A DNA stretch of 64,000 nucleotides from CAZBBC01 sp964489835 (GCA_964489835.1 CAZBBC010000001.1:62001-126000); one strand, 5' to 3'; counted from the stretch's first letter, positions 26,458 to 36,529 are shown. Notes: generated by a model from the letters alone, not told the origin. Numbers and translations: made by a program.

Positions 26458-27507
26458 ATGAAAACGATTAAAATAATTTTGCTCTTAATCCTGCTACGTA
26501 TAATAATTATTAATATCACTTCCTGTGACACCAAAGCCGACCCAACCGCTCAGACAAATAAAATTAACGTGAAAACAGCTCTGGTCAGAGAAAAGACTTT
26601 TAGCCTTCCAATCAACACCAGTGGAAAATTATATACTTCCGCCGAGTCCAAATTATCATTTAAAATTCCAGGGATTATTGCCAGAATTTATGCTGATGAA
26701 GGACAAATGGTATCAAAAAACGCACTGCTTGCTGAACTGGATCTGGTTGAAATAGAAGAGAAAGTAAGTCAGGCACGAAGTGCGGTGCGAAAGACACAAC
26801 GAGACCTGAAAAGGGCTAAAAGGCTTTACGCAGATAGCGTGGCAACATTGGAACAGCTGCAAAATGCCACCACTGCATTTGATATAGCCACGTCGGATGT
26901 CAAGATAGCAGAGTTTAACCTGAAACATGGTGCTATTTATGCTCCTGAAAACGGAAAAATTTTAAAACGATTGGCCGAGGAAAGCGAACTAGTAAGATCA
27001 GGTATGCCAGTCTTATTGTATGGATCTCACCGCCGTGGCTGGGTCGTACGTGCCGGTGTCACTGATCAGCAAATTGTGCGATTAAAAATTGGAGATACCG
27101 CCAACATCATATTTGATGTCTATCCTGAAAAGATCTTTAGGGCATTTGTATCAGAAATTGAAGCAGTGGCAAATCCATATACTGGCACATTTGAAGTCGA
27201 ACTTCAATTAGAAGATAAAAAAGCCCGGCTTTATTCGGGATTTGTAGGCAAAGTGAGAATAATTCCCACTGATTCTCAGACTTATTCAATTATACCAGTA
27301 GAAGCTTTAATCGAGGGAGTCGAAAATGAAGGATTTGTATACCAGGTAATCCGGGGAGAAAATCGGGTAAAGAAACACAAAATCAAAATCGATAGAATTT
27401 ATAATAATTTTCTTTTAGTCACTTCAGGGTTTGAAACTGTGAAGGAAATTGTAACCATTGGCGCGCCCTATTTAAACGAAGATAGTATTGTAAATATAAT
27501 AGAATAA
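26458..27507 (+). CDS. RND efflux periplasmic adaptor (membrane fusion) lipoprotein
   Basis: The ATG at 26458 with GGAGG upstream gives a type II signal peptide with lipobox ITSC (Cys23). The 349-residue protein has the MFP layout: biotinyl-lipoyl half (AESKLSFKIPGIIARIYADEGQMV), alpha-hairpin coiled coil (QARSAVRKTQRDLKRAKRLY), second lipoyl half (IYAPENGKILKRLAEE) and a beta-barrel domain. It links the inner-membrane RND pump encoded next (78 bases downstream) to an outer-membrane channel. No TolC-like gene is present in the window. Substrates are unknown; the pump is of the multidrug (HAE1) type. Confidence 0.92.
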   Translation: MKTIKIILLLILLRIIIINITSCDTKADPTAQTNKINVKTALVREKTFSLPINTSGKLYTSAESKLSFKIPGIIARIYADEGQMVSKNALLAELDLVEIEEKVSQARSAVRKTQRDLKRAKRLYADSVATLEQLQNATTAFDIATSDVKIAEFNLKHGAIYAPENGKILKRLAEESELVRSGMPVLLYGSHRRGWVVRAGVTDQQIVRLKIGDTANIIFDVYPEKIFRAFVSEIEAVANPYTGTFEVELQLEDKKARLYSGFVGKVRIIPTDSQTYSIIPVEALIEGVENEGFVYQVIRGENRVKKHKIKIDRIYNNFLLVTSGFETVKEIVTIGAPYLNEDSIVNIIE

Positions 27508-27585
27508 TGCATTTGCTGTTTGTACCATTGAAGCATTGGTGTTGGAATGAAAATTATAATATAATGTAATGTTAGGAAATTGAAT

Positions 27586-30500
27586 ATGCGTTTACCTAAA
27601 CTGGCAATCGAGAATCATCAATTTACAATCGTTGTTGTCGTTCTTCTGGTTCTTTTTGGCCTGGTTTCATTTATCACGATGCCCCGATCAGAGGATCCGC
27701 AGGTTTCTCCTGCTGGTAGCACAGTAATTGTAATATATCCAGGCGCAACCCCGGAAGATATGGAGGAATTGATTATAGATCCAATAGAAGAAGTGATCAA
27801 TGAACTTGAGGATATAAAAAACATTAAATCTACCGCGGAAGACGGTTTAGCCGTCATTGGTGTTGAATTCTTGTCTGGTAGTGATCCGGAGGATAAATAT
27901 TCGGATGTGGTTCAAAAAGTAAACAGTATTCGCAGCAGTTTGCCGGTAAACATATTAAATCTGGATATTGAAAAGTGGTCAATTTCAGATGTTCAAATAT
28001 TACAACTTGCACTGACAACCGATTCTGCCGACTATCGACAGCTGGAACAAGAGGCGGAACGATTGAAGAAGGACCTGGAAACAACTGCCGGCGTAAAAAA
28101 GGTCAAAATTTGGGCCTATCCGGAACAAGAAATACGCGTATCCATTGATCTGCAAAAAATGGCACAATACGGAATAGGTTTAAACCAGGTTATTGCGGCC
28201 ATACAATCAGCCAATCAGAATATTCCTGGCGGTTATGTCGATATAGGAAAACAACGTTATAATGTAAAAACCAGTGGTTCATATGAATCGCTCAGCGATA
28301 TGCAGAATACTATTGTATATGCTTCTGAAAACAATCTTCTGTATTTAAGGGATCTGGCGGAAATATCATATGCGTACGAAGATAAAAGCTATTATGCCAG
28401 GTTCAAAGACAAAACCGCCGTGTATGTAACAGCCAGTCAAAAAACAGGTACCAATATCTTCACCATTAAAGATAATCTCGATATAAAAATTGACACACAT
28501 AAGAAACGTATGCCTAAAACCATGCAACTGGAAGTTGTGTTTGATCAATCGGATAGTGTGGGCACACGTTTAAGTGGTTTTTTTCTGAATTTATTGCAGG
28601 GATTGATTTTGGTCGGAATAGTGGTCTTTTTGGTCATCGGTCTAAGAGCATCGGTCATTGTGATACTTGCTATTCCGGTGTCTATCATGATCGGTATCGG
28701 TTTTGTAGATCTGAGTGATTATGGCATTGAACAGATGTCAATTGCCGGCTTGGTCATTGCGCTGGGTCTGCTGGTGGATAATGCCATCGTTGTTATCGAA
28801 AATATTTCACGTTTCATGCGGCTTGGTCACAGTAAAATAGAAGCTGCCATTCAGGGAACAAGTCAAATAGCCTGGGCGGTTGTCAGTTCCACCACCACCA
28901 CGGTTCTGGCGTTCATTCCAATCATGATGATGCAAAACATTACCGGCGATTTTATTCGCAGCATGCCTGTAACAGTAGTGTATACCCTCTCTGCATCATT
29001 GCTTATATCTCTTATTCTAACACCTTACCTGTCGAGTAAATTTTTAAAGATGAAAGATGTTAAAAAAGTAAGTTTAACACGTAAATTTTTAAATCATGAA
29101 ATTGAGAATCGCTATAGAAATACACTTGCCTATTCTCTTCAGAAACCGAAACTAGTTATATTGATAGCAGCATTGGTATTTATATCAAGTATGGCCCTAT
29201 TTCCTCTGATTGGTGTCAGTTTTTTCCCAAAAGCGGAAAAACCACAATTTCTCATAAATATAGATACTCCAGATGGGACAAATATCGAGCGTACCGATCA
29301 GATTGCCCAGTATGTTGATTCGTTATTGACAGAAAAATCGGAAATAAAACATTATGCCATTAATATTGGTCATAGCAATCCGCGGATTTATTATAATATT
29401 ATACCGAGAAGAAATACCAGTACACATACTCAATTTTTTGTGACACTTGAGGATAATGATCTGATTACTTTTAACCGGGTCATTGAGGATTTACGGTGTC
29501 AATTGGATGGGTACCCAGGTGCTAAAATAGAAGTAAAGGAATTCGAGCAGGGACCACCGGTTGAAGCACCAATTGCAATAAGGATATTGGGAGATAATCT
29601 TTCAATTCTTAAAAATATTGCCCATGATGTTGAAAAAATGATTAGCATTAAAAATGGTACGCTTAATATCAGGAATCCTTTAAGTACCTCTAAAACCGAT
29701 ATTCATATAAAAATAAACAGAGACAAGGCGGGATTTTATGGTGTGCCATTGGCTGATATTGATAAAACGGTAAGGGCCAGTGTCGCGGGATTACCGATTT
29801 CTGGTTTTCGCGACAAAGAAGGGAAAGAATATAATATTGTTATTCGCCTTCCATTCACAGGTAAGATCGGATATGAAGATCTGGACAAGATTTATGTTTC
29901 TTCTGTCACAGGGGCCCAAATACCCTTAAAACAGTTATCCTCAATTCAATTTATCGGTTCGCCAATGCTGATCAACCATTATAACCTGCAACGAAATGTG
30001 ACAATTACTGCTGACGTATTGAATGATTTTTCTGTCGACCAGGTTACACGACAAATCATTTTAGATTTGAATTCTTATGAATGGCCTGCGGGCTATCGCT
30101 ACAGTATCGGTGGTGAATTAGAAAGTCGGGAGGAATCTTTTGGTGGCATGATACAGGCGGTGATTGTAGCAATAATTGGAATTTTTGCCGTTCTGGTATT
30201 GCAATTCAGATCATATACTCAGCCACTTATCGTCTTCTCTGCAATTCCATTGGCCGTTATTGGTTCGATGGTGGCTTTGCTGATTACAGGTAATTCGTTT
30301 TCATTTACCGCATTTATTGGTTTAACCAGTTTGGTCGGTATTGTGGTAAATAATTCAATTATACTGGTAGATTATACCAATAAACTCAGGGCAGAAGGAA
30401 AAGATCTGGTGAGTGCCCTAAAGGAAGCAGGAGAAACCCGGTTTATTCCAATTATACTTACCACAGCAACAACTGTTGGCGGTCTTTTACCTTTAACAAT

Positions 30501-30630
30501 AGGTGGTGGTACCTTATGGGCTCCAATGGGATGGACGATAATTGGCGGTTTAATGATGTCAACGGTTCTTACTCTGCTGGTGGTACCAGTGTTGTACAAA
30601 TTATACTCACGAAGCCGGGTCCCGTCATAG
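27586..30630 (+). CDS. RND-family efflux pump permease (AcrB/HAE1 type)
   Basis: The protein has 1014 residues from the ATG at 27586 (AGGA 8 bases upstream; an in-frame TTG two codons earlier is too close to that site). It has twelve predicted TM segments in two halves with large periplasmic loops after TM1 and TM7. Typical motifs are PRSEDPQVSPAG and YPGATPEDME near the start, and GLVIALGLLVDNAIVVIENI in TM4 with the proton-relay Asp. It would export small hydrophobic compounds using the proton gradient. Its last codons and stop lie inside a 28-bp repeat (30614-30641), so its C-terminus was apparently reshaped by repeat insertion. Confidence 0.95.
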   Translation: MRLPKLAIENHQFTIVVVVLLVLFGLVSFITMPRSEDPQVSPAGSTVIVIYPGATPEDMEELIIDPIEEVINELEDIKNIKSTAEDGLAVIGVEFLSGSDPEDKYSDVVQKVNSIRSSLPVNILNLDIEKWSISDVQILQLALTTDSADYRQLEQEAERLKKDLETTAGVKKVKIWAYPEQEIRVSIDLQKMAQYGIGLNQVIAAIQSANQNIPGGYVDIGKQRYNVKTSGSYESLSDMQNTIVYASENNLLYLRDLAEISYAYEDKSYYARFKDKTAVYVTASQKTGTNIFTIKDNLDIKIDTHKKRMPKTMQLEVVFDQSDSVGTRLSGFFLNLLQGLILVGIVVFLVIGLRASVIVILAIPVSIMIGIGFVDLSDYGIEQMSIAGLVIALGLLVDNAIVVIENISRFMRLGHSKIEAAIQGTSQIAWAVVSSTTTTVLAFIPIMMMQNITGDFIRSMPVTVVYTLSASLLISLILTPYLSSKFLKMKDVKKVSLTRKFLNHEIENRYRNTLAYSLQKPKLVILIAALVFISSMALFPLIGVSFFPKAEKPQFLINIDTPDGTNIERTDQIAQYVDSLLTEKSEIKHYAINIGHSNPRIYYNIIPRRNTSTHTQFFVTLEDNDLITFNRVIEDLRCQLDGYPGAKIEVKEFEQGPPVEAPIAIRILGDNLSILKNIAHDVEKMISIKNGTLNIRNPLSTSKTDIHIKINRDKAGFYGVPLADIDKTVRASVAGLPISGFRDKEGKEYNIVIRLPFTGKIGYEDLDKIYVSSVTGAQIPLKQLSSIQFIGSPMLINHYNLQRNVTITADVLNDFSVDQVTRQIILDLNSYEWPAGYRYSIGGELESREESFGGMIQAVIVAIIGIFAVLVLQFRSYTQPLIVFSAIPLAVIGSMVALLITGNSFSFTAFIGLTSLVGIVVNNSIILVDYTNKLRAEGKDLVSALKEAGETRFIPIILTTATTVGGLLPLTIGGGTLWAPMGWTIIGGLMMSTVLTLLVVPVLYKLYSRSRVPS

Positions 30631-30683
30631 CCTGGCAAGCAGGCTTCCGCCTAAGGCCGGATCCCGTCATAGCCGGGCAAGCA
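30614..30683 (+). repeat. Two copies of a 28-bp direct repeat overlapping the RND gene stop
   Basis: Copy 1 (30614-30641) and copy 2 (30656-30683) match at 26 of 28 positions (core CCCGTCATAGCC, then GGCAAGCA) with a 14-base spacer. Copy 1 supplies the final residues and TAG stop of the efflux permease. The flanks GAAGCC and GGCTTC are inverted around copy 1. Confidence 0.85.
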
Positions 30684-30699
30684 AGTGATTGACTGACGC

Positions 30700-30774
30700 T
30701 GATTTGCACGGATTAAAACTATAATAAAAATATTTTTTAAATATAATCCGTGTCAATCCGTGAAATCCGTGGAC
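30700..30774. repeat. Palindromic element built from AATCCGTG sub-repeats
   Basis: The left arm TGATTTGCACGGATT (30700-30714) is the inverse of a right arm made of three AATCCGTG units (30745, 30755 and 30764; spacing 10 and 9 bp) ending GGAC, separated by an AT-only stretch. It occupies part of the 307-base gap before plsX, which otherwise shows nothing recognisable. Confidence 0.7.
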
Positions 30775-30937
30775 TATTTTTTTCTTTGTTTGCAGTATCG
30801 CTGTGCTATGAATTAATCAGGGTAGATAACCAAATCTTAGTTGACGACTTAAATACTTTTTTTTAATTAGCTTGCAAAAGGCAGAAAGAATTTGTTATTT
30901 TCAGGCTCAATTGATGAATGAGCGTTAAAGAATAAAT

Positions 30938-31987
30938 ATGGCAACTAAAATTGCATTAGATGCAATGGGTGGTGATCATGCACCCGGGGAAATCGTACGC
31001 GGCGCGTTAAGGGCGGCCGAACTTTACCCGGAGATAGAAATCGTTCTTATTGGTGAACAGACACTAATCGAGAATGAAATTCGGAAAGCGAAACCTAACA
31101 CGCCATTTGAAATTATACATACGGATGAATGGGTAACAATGGATGAGGATCCTAAAGAAGCTATAAGAACAAAGGAAAATGCCAGTATCAATATCGGAGC
31201 CCAAATAGTCAACGACAACCTGGTTGATGGATTGGTCAGTGCGGGCAATACCGGAGCAACCATTCTTGCTGCCGCAAAACACATTCCGGTAATCAGTGGT
31301 ATTGAACGAACAGCTTTAGCGACTATTTATCCGACAGCAAAATTTGAAAAGAGTAAAAGTGGTTTTGCTTTAATGCTGGACGTTGGGGCAACATTAAAAT
31401 GTAGCGCAAAACAACTGGTTCATTTTGCCTTTATGGGCAGTTTTTACCTGTCAGAAGTACTGGCTATTCATCAACCCCGAATTGGTCTGCTCAATATCGG
31501 GGAGGAAGAAACAAAAGGTGGGGAAATTTTAACACAGACATATGCTCTTTTAAAGAAAGCGGATGAGTTGAATTTTATTGGGAATATCGAAGGAAAAGAT
31601 GTTCCTAAGGGTATTGCCGATGTGGTAGTAACCGAAGGTTTTATGGGAAATGTTGTCCTGAAAATGCTTGAAGGTGTAGCAGATGTGGTTAAAGAAACAG
31701 GAAAATATGCATTTAAGAAAAAACTGAGCTGGAAAATTGCGATGGCCCTTTTATCACCGGGCCTAAAAAAACTTAAGCGCCGAACCGATTATAGTGAATA
31801 TGGCGGTGCTCCCATTTTAGGATTTAAAAAATTGGCGATTAAGGCCCACGGCCGTTCAAACGCAAAAGCAATCGCTAATGCCATCCGGGTAGCCGCAGAA
31901 TCCTCAAAACAAAATATCTGTACTAAAATAGAAGATTCCGTTGGAAGGTTTAACCTCAAGCATGCCATTGATCTGACCGGAGTTTAA
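30938..31987 (+). CDS. plsX: Phosphate acyltransferase PlsX
   Basis: PlsX makes acyl-phosphate from acyl-ACP at the membrane surface, for PlsY in phospholipid synthesis. The 349 residues are slightly above the usual length of about 330. Family motifs are the opening IALDAMGGDHAPGEIVRGAL, LVSAGNTGATI, GFALMLDVGA, LLNIGEEETKG and DVVVTEGFMGNVVLK. In many bacteria plsX sits with rpmF and fabH; here it stands alone, with repeats upstream and a convergent gene 6 bases downstream. Confidence 0.96.
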   Translation: MATKIALDAMGGDHAPGEIVRGALRAAELYPEIEIVLIGEQTLIENEIRKAKPNTPFEIIHTDEWVTMDEDPKEAIRTKENASINIGAQIVNDNLVDGLVSAGNTGATILAAAKHIPVISGIERTALATIYPTAKFEKSKSGFALMLDVGATLKCSAKQLVHFAFMGSFYLSEVLAIHQPRIGLLNIGEEETKGGEILTQTYALLKKADELNFIGNIEGKDVPKGIADVVVTEGFMGNVVLKMLEGVADVVKETGKYAFKKKLSWKIAMALLSPGLKKLKRRTDYSEYGGAPILGFKKLAIKAHGRSNAKAIANAIRVAAESSKQNICTKIEDSVGRFNLKHAIDLTGV

Positions 31988-31993
31988 ACAGAC

Positions 31994-32701
31994 CTACTTT
32001 TTCTGCCATCGCTGATCCAATTTCACATGGGTCGGATTTAATGGAGAATATTTCTGTATATAATCCCGGATAATGTCTCTTAAAAGAATTCCAGTACGGA
32101 AGACTTTAGAAGGGTCAACGCTGGTAAGCATCTCAAAACCGGCATTCCCATCCGCCAGATAGTCTGTTGTAACTACCCGATATTCTTTTTTGGGATAAAC
32201 AGGATGATCACCTACCTGAAAATATGTTAAGCGATTGTGGCTGGGACGACGGGTATCATATTCAACCACCCCCCCACCAATGGCGAGTCCTTTACGAATG
32301 CCACTGATATTTTCTTCAATCAATCTGCGTAAAAAATCTCCCTCAACTTCTAATATGACGAGTGTCCAGCTAAACGGACAAAGAGAAAAAAGGTCCAGGT
32401 CAGTAATTTCACCTTTATAAAGGTCTGTTCTGATATCTCCATAATTTAGAAATGAAAAATCGGTACCGGTTCGCTCAAGAATGGCATCACAGACTAAATT
32501 ATTCATAGAAGATTCTCGTATATTAGAGCTGATTATATCAATAGTACTTAGGCCAACCAGATTGTTCCGTGACGTTTTAGGATAATTTCGACCATCTCCA
32601 CGGCTAAAATCCGGCAAAGAGGTGTTGACTGTCTTGTTATCCTGCGCGTATATAGTGGATAGCAAAAATAGTATGGCTGATATTATTAAAACAGGTCTCA
32701 T
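31994..32701 (-). CDS. Secreted 5'-nucleotidase C-terminal-domain protein (no phosphoesterase domain)
   Basis: The start is placed at 32701, where GGAGGG precedes the ATG and a signal peptide (MRPVLIISAILFLLSTIYA) results. The 235-residue protein matches only the substrate-binding C-terminal domain of UshA-type 5'-nucleotidases (ESSMNNLVCDAI, FLNYGDIRTDLYKGEIT, VILEVEGDFLRRLIEE, VVTTDYLADGNAGFEML). The catalytic metallophosphoesterase domain is absent. Split arrangements with a separate phosphatase gene are known in Bacteroidetes-type bacteria, but none is adjacent here. Expected location: periplasm. Confidence 0.82.
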   Translation of the reverse strand: MRPVLIISAILFLLSTIYAQDNKTVNTSLPDFSRGDGRNYPKTSRNNLVGLSTIDIISSNIRESSMNNLVCDAILERTGTDFSFLNYGDIRTDLYKGEITDLDLFSLCPFSWTLVILEVEGDFLRRLIEENISGIRKGLAIGGGVVEYDTRRPSHNRLTYFQVGDHPVYPKKEYRVVTTDYLADGNAGFEMLTSVDPSKVFRTGILLRDIIRDYIQKYSPLNPTHVKLDQRWQKK

Positions 32702-32832
32702 TTGCCCTCCATGAAAATTAAAAAGATTGCGGAAGATCACGATCGATAATTTTGAACACTGAATATTTACACACCACATCAATAAATCTTAACTTTTAAA
32801 ATACAAAAATACTAAAAATCATGCAATTATAA

Positions 32833-33036
32833 GGCGCACTCTATATCATTGCACCAAGGGATTATGAATCTTTCAGAAGGAAGGGGAACACCATAGATGG
32901 ATTTAATGGGCTTTCAGCAGAAGATTTGAATAAGAAAGTTTTATATTTTAAAAAGGTAGTCAGGCGGGTGAATAAAATAAAAACACCTAAAATTGTAAAA
33001 AAAATGGAAATAATAAAAAAAATTTTCTTATTATAA
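32833..33036 (+). other. Open frame of 67 codons without a start; possible gene remnant
   Basis: In the 389-base gap before the GAF-SpoIIE gene, one frame is open for 67 codons and reads protein-like (ALYIIAPRDYESFRRKG, then GFNGLSAEDLNKK). It has no ATG before codon 58 and no ribosome site, so it is more likely a decayed fragment than a gene. I do not recognise the family. The rest of the gap is AT-rich. Confidence 0.2.
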
Positions 33037-33090
33037 CAAACAACCTAAATAATATTCAACCACTATAATATTTAAAGAGAAGAATACGCT

Positions 33091-34788
33091 ATGGAGAAAT
33101 GTTTGATCCTTCAAGAAAATCTTCATCAAAAAATCCGGGAGATATTAAAAATTCAGATGGATATCTTCCATTATGATAAAATCATGATTCTGAGAGTAGA
33201 TGAAGATAGAGCCTGTACTCCCATTTTGAATTCCGATGATAAAAATTATGATTCTTTCATCTTAAAATCTTTAAAGAATATTAAGCATAATCAGGTTATT
33301 CTAAAAACCAAATTGACACAAAAATCGGATCTTTATAATTTGTGTACCTTTTTTAATGTACATGCTTTGCTCCCCATATTTCTTCAAGATATATGCGTTG
33401 CGATAATGGCAATAAATTCTCCGGTGCCTCTGTTCACCAGTCGTCAGATTGAAGTCGCCTTGTTTTCCAGCAGCTATATTGAAAATCTGATCAGTAATGA
33501 GAATTTAGTTCGGGATCTTGAAGGCTATTCCGGTAAGATGCAAAAAATGCTCAATGAAATGATCACCCTGCATGAAATCACCCATGCTCTTGAATCATCT
33601 GAGAATCTTGATTCTCTTCTGGAATACATTATGCAAAAAAGCCAAAAGGTGATGGAAGCTGAGGCGGCATCTCTGATGCTTACTATTGAAGAATCGAATG
33701 AATTGGAATTTAAAGTAACACTAGGACCGAAAGCTACGGAGGTTAAACCATTTCGTTTACCTATTGGCCAGGGTATTTCTGGCTGGGTCGCTCAAACAAA
33801 GGAAGCCTTACTTATTTCCGATGCCTATTCTGATCCCCGTTTTGATCCATCGTTTGATAAGCGAAGTGGATTCAAAACCCGTTCGATGCTCTGCGTTCCC
33901 ATGATTTATAAATCAAAAGTTGTTGGTGTGATGACATTAATAAATAAACTGGACGGGAAACCTTTCAATAAGAATGATCAGATACTTTTCACAATTTTTG
34001 CTTCACAGGCAGCGCTTTCTATCGAAAACGCCCGTCTTCTATATTCCGCTATAGAAAAAGAAAGATTGGATAAAGAACTTCAGGTTGCAGCCGAAATACA
34101 AAACTTGCTTATTCCGCAATCTATCCCCAGTTCTTCCTATCTAGACATTGCCGCAGAGTATATTCCCTGCAAAGAAGTAGGCGGAGATTTTTATGATATT
34201 ATCAAACTGGATAAAGATCGCTTTATTTTTGTGGTGGCAGATGTTTCCGGTAAAGGCATCCCAGGAGCTCTGGTTGTTTCTAACATGCAGGCCACTCTTC
34301 GAGCCTTTCTGGAATATAGTGCCGATCTTCTGCCCATCGTCACCCGATTAAATGAAGCAATTATCCGCCAAACCACATCAGACCGGTATATTACTTTTTT
34401 TATCGGATTATATGATCATCGGAAATCCAGTTTAACATTTATAAATGCCGGACACAATCCACCGTTACTGATCAAAAAAGAGGGTAAAATACATGAATTA
34501 AAAACAGGGGGAATTTTTATTGGTTTTATGCCCTGGGAATTTGAAAGCGAAACAGTACCATTTGAGAACGGGGATACATTGATCATGTACACTGACGGAT
34601 TGGTTGAAGCTATGAATTATAACGAAGAAGAATTTGAATTATCCCGACTGAAAAATATTTTAGAAGAAAATCCGTCAGCGAGCAGTAATCGTCTTAAGAA
34701 AGAGATTATTAGACGGGTGAATGATCATATCGGCACAAATCCTTTATCCGACGATTTTACTTTGCTTATTTCGCGGAAAATTGAATAA
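33091..34788 (+). CDS. GAF-domain PP2C (SpoIIE/RsbU-type) serine phosphatase
   Basis: The protein has 565 residues: an N-terminal degenerate GAF-like region (about 1-150), a coiled linker, a GAF domain (about 165-325; LPIGQGISGWVAQTKEALLI, MLCVPMIYKSKVVGVMTLIN), and a C-terminal SpoIIE phosphatase. Phosphatase motifs are AAEIQNLLIPQ, EVGGDFYDI with metal-binding Asp, VVADVSGKGIPGAL, FINAGHNPPLL and LIMYTDGLVEAMN. Such proteins activate partner-switching cascades by dephosphorylating an anti-sigma antagonist; no antagonist or RsbW-like kinase is adjacent. It is cytosolic, with no TM segment. The GAF ligand is unknown. Confidence 0.92.
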   Translation: MEKCLILQENLHQKIREILKIQMDIFHYDKIMILRVDEDRACTPILNSDDKNYDSFILKSLKNIKHNQVILKTKLTQKSDLYNLCTFFNVHALLPIFLQDICVAIMAINSPVPLFTSRQIEVALFSSSYIENLISNENLVRDLEGYSGKMQKMLNEMITLHEITHALESSENLDSLLEYIMQKSQKVMEAEAASLMLTIEESNELEFKVTLGPKATEVKPFRLPIGQGISGWVAQTKEALLISDAYSDPRFDPSFDKRSGFKTRSMLCVPMIYKSKVVGVMTLINKLDGKPFNKNDQILFTIFASQAALSIENARLLYSAIEKERLDKELQVAAEIQNLLIPQSIPSSSYLDIAAEYIPCKEVGGDFYDIIKLDKDRFIFVVADVSGKGIPGALVVSNMQATLRAFLEYSADLLPIVTRLNEAIIRQTTSDRYITFFIGLYDHRKSSLTFINAGHNPPLLIKKEGKIHELKTGGIFIGFMPWEFESETVPFENGDTLIMYTDGLVEAMNYNEEEFELSRLKNILEENPSASSNRLKKEIIRRVNDHIGTNPLSDDFTLLISRKIE

Positions 34789-34798
34789 TTGATATTCT

Positions 34799-36529
34799 TC
34801 ACAGTTTACGCAGATCTCGCCAGAGAAGAATTCCTAAACAGCAGCTGACAATGGACAAAAGAATACCTACCCCAAATCGGCCAAACAATAAACTACCGAT
34901 GGCAAATAAAAAGCTGTAAATCAACAATACGCCATATATCCAATCTCTCAAAGAGACAGTAAGGGAATCTTCAGATCGACTAAGACCATAGGGTTCATAA
35001 ATTCTTTTCCATAATGTACCTGCGGGTTTCACTCTGTTATAGAACTTTATCAAAACATCATCTTTTTCGGGTGCGGTAAGAAAAGTAACGGCAAGCCAGA
35101 TCATTGTCGATCCCAGAACCGTTACAATCATCAGAAGACTGAACTGTTCAGGATCCCCGGTAGACATACCGAAACCCAGCTGCAAAATGATGGAAATCAC
35201 GAATGATGCAATCATAGCCGAGATTTCTGACCAGGCATTTATGCGCCACCAGTACCACCGGAGAATGAAAACCAATCCTGCACCGGCACCGATAGCCATT
35301 AGAAACTTCCAGGCGCCTGAGATGGTATCCATCGCCATTGTTGTTAAAACACCCAAAAATAAAATAAGCAAGGTTGCCAACCGGGAAACCAAAACATAAT
35401 GGCGGTGACTTGCACTTTTTTTAATAAATCTTTTGTAAAAATCATTAACAAGATAGGAAGAGCCCCAATTGAGTTGTGTACTGATAGTGGACATAAAGGC
35501 AGCAGCAAAAGAAGCAAGTAACAGCCCTCGCAGACCGGCCGGTAATGTATCAACAATCATTAAAACATAACCGGACTCTTTATCCGTCAGATCGGGATAT
35601 ATGACCAATGACACCAGAGCTACAATAATCCATGGCCATGGGCGGATGGTATAATGAGCGATATTAAACCATAAGGTAGCAAAGATACCGTGTTTCTCAT
35701 CCTTGGCAGAAAAAATTCTTTGTGCAATATAACCGCCACCGCCTGGCTCCGCTCCCGGATACCATGTAGCCCACCAATTCACAGCCAGGTATATAAAAAC
35801 CGCAGAAATTGGCATCCAAACCGATCCTATATCAGGAATAAAGGATAAAATTTGGGTATGTCCGCCGGGGAGACTATCCAGTTTCGTCAATAACGACTCC
35901 ATTCCTCCGACATAATCCACGGCAAAAACAGCAAGAATTATAGCCCCCAGAATAGCAATAAAAAATTGGAAAAAATCTGTAATAACTACTCCCCATAATC
36001 CGGATAGTAAAGAATAGGAAAGGGTGACTGTGACACAAATCAGGACGGCGGTCCATTTATCCAAACCCGTAGCAGTAGCAATAATTTTTGCCATTGCCAA
36101 TGTAACCCATCCCATAATAATTGAATTTATTGGAAGGGCAAGATAAAGCGCCCGGAATCCCCGCAAAAAAGCTGCCGGTTTTCCGCCATATCGTATTTCA
36201 GTGAATTCTACATCCGTCAGTACACCCGAACGACGCCAAAGTCTTGAGTAAAAAAATACAGTTAATAAACCACTCATAACCATGTTCCACCATAACCAGT
36301 TTCCGGCAATGCCATGTAAGGCCACCAAACCCGTAACGGCCAGGGGTGTGTCCGCAGCAAAGGTGGTGGCAACCATTGATGTCCCCGCCAGCCACCAAGG
36401 TAGATTTCTTCCGGAGACAAAGAATTCCTCAATATTTTTACTCGCACGCCCAGAATATTTTAAACCGATGACGATTACGAATAGAAAGTAGAAGAGAATA
36501 ATAAAAAAATCCCATCCGCCAATCTGCAT
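34799..36529 (-). CDS. Sodium:solute symporter (SSS family)
   Basis: This 576-residue polytopic membrane protein has 13-14 predicted TM segments and the SSS (SGLT/PutP) signatures: EEFFVSGRNLPWWLAGTSMVA early, GLWGVVITDFFQFFIAI in the middle, and LLLASFAAAFMSTISTQLNW. It couples Na+ influx to uptake of an organic solute such as a sugar, amino acid or carboxylate; the substrate cannot be read from sequence. It is monocistronic and converges with the GAF-SpoIIE gene, 10 bases apart, with no visible hairpin. Confidence 0.9.
   Translation of the reverse strand: MQIGGWDFFIILFYFLFVIVIGLKYSGRASKNIEEFFVSGRNLPWWLAGTSMVATTFAADTPLAVTGLVALHGIAGNWLWWNMVMSGLLTVFFYSRLWRRSGVLTDVEFTEIRYGGKPAAFLRGFRALYLALPINSIIMGWVTLAMAKIIATATGLDKWTAVLICVTVTLSYSLLSGLWGVVITDFFQFFIAILGAIILAVFAVDYVGGMESLLTKLDSLPGGHTQILSFIPDIGSVWMPISAVFIYLAVNWWATWYPGAEPGGGGYIAQRIFSAKDEKHGIFATLWFNIAHYTIRPWPWIIVALVSLVIYPDLTDKESGYVLMIVDTLPAGLRGLLLASFAAAFMSTISTQLNWGSSYLVNDFYKRFIKKSASHRHYVLVSRLATLLILFLGVLTTMAMDTISGAWKFLMAIGAGAGLVFILRWYWWRINAWSEISAMIASFVISIILQLGFGMSTGDPEQFSLLMIVTVLGSTMIWLAVTFLTAPEKDDVLIKFYNRVKPAGTLWKRIYEPYGLSRSEDSLTVSLRDWIYGVLLIYSFLFAIGSLLFGRFGVGILLSIVSCCLGILLWRDLRKL

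Noticed and set aside
30614..30683. 28-bp direct repeats as a CRISPR array
   Set aside because: Only two copies with a 14-base spacer, one of them inside a coding sequence; no cas genes.
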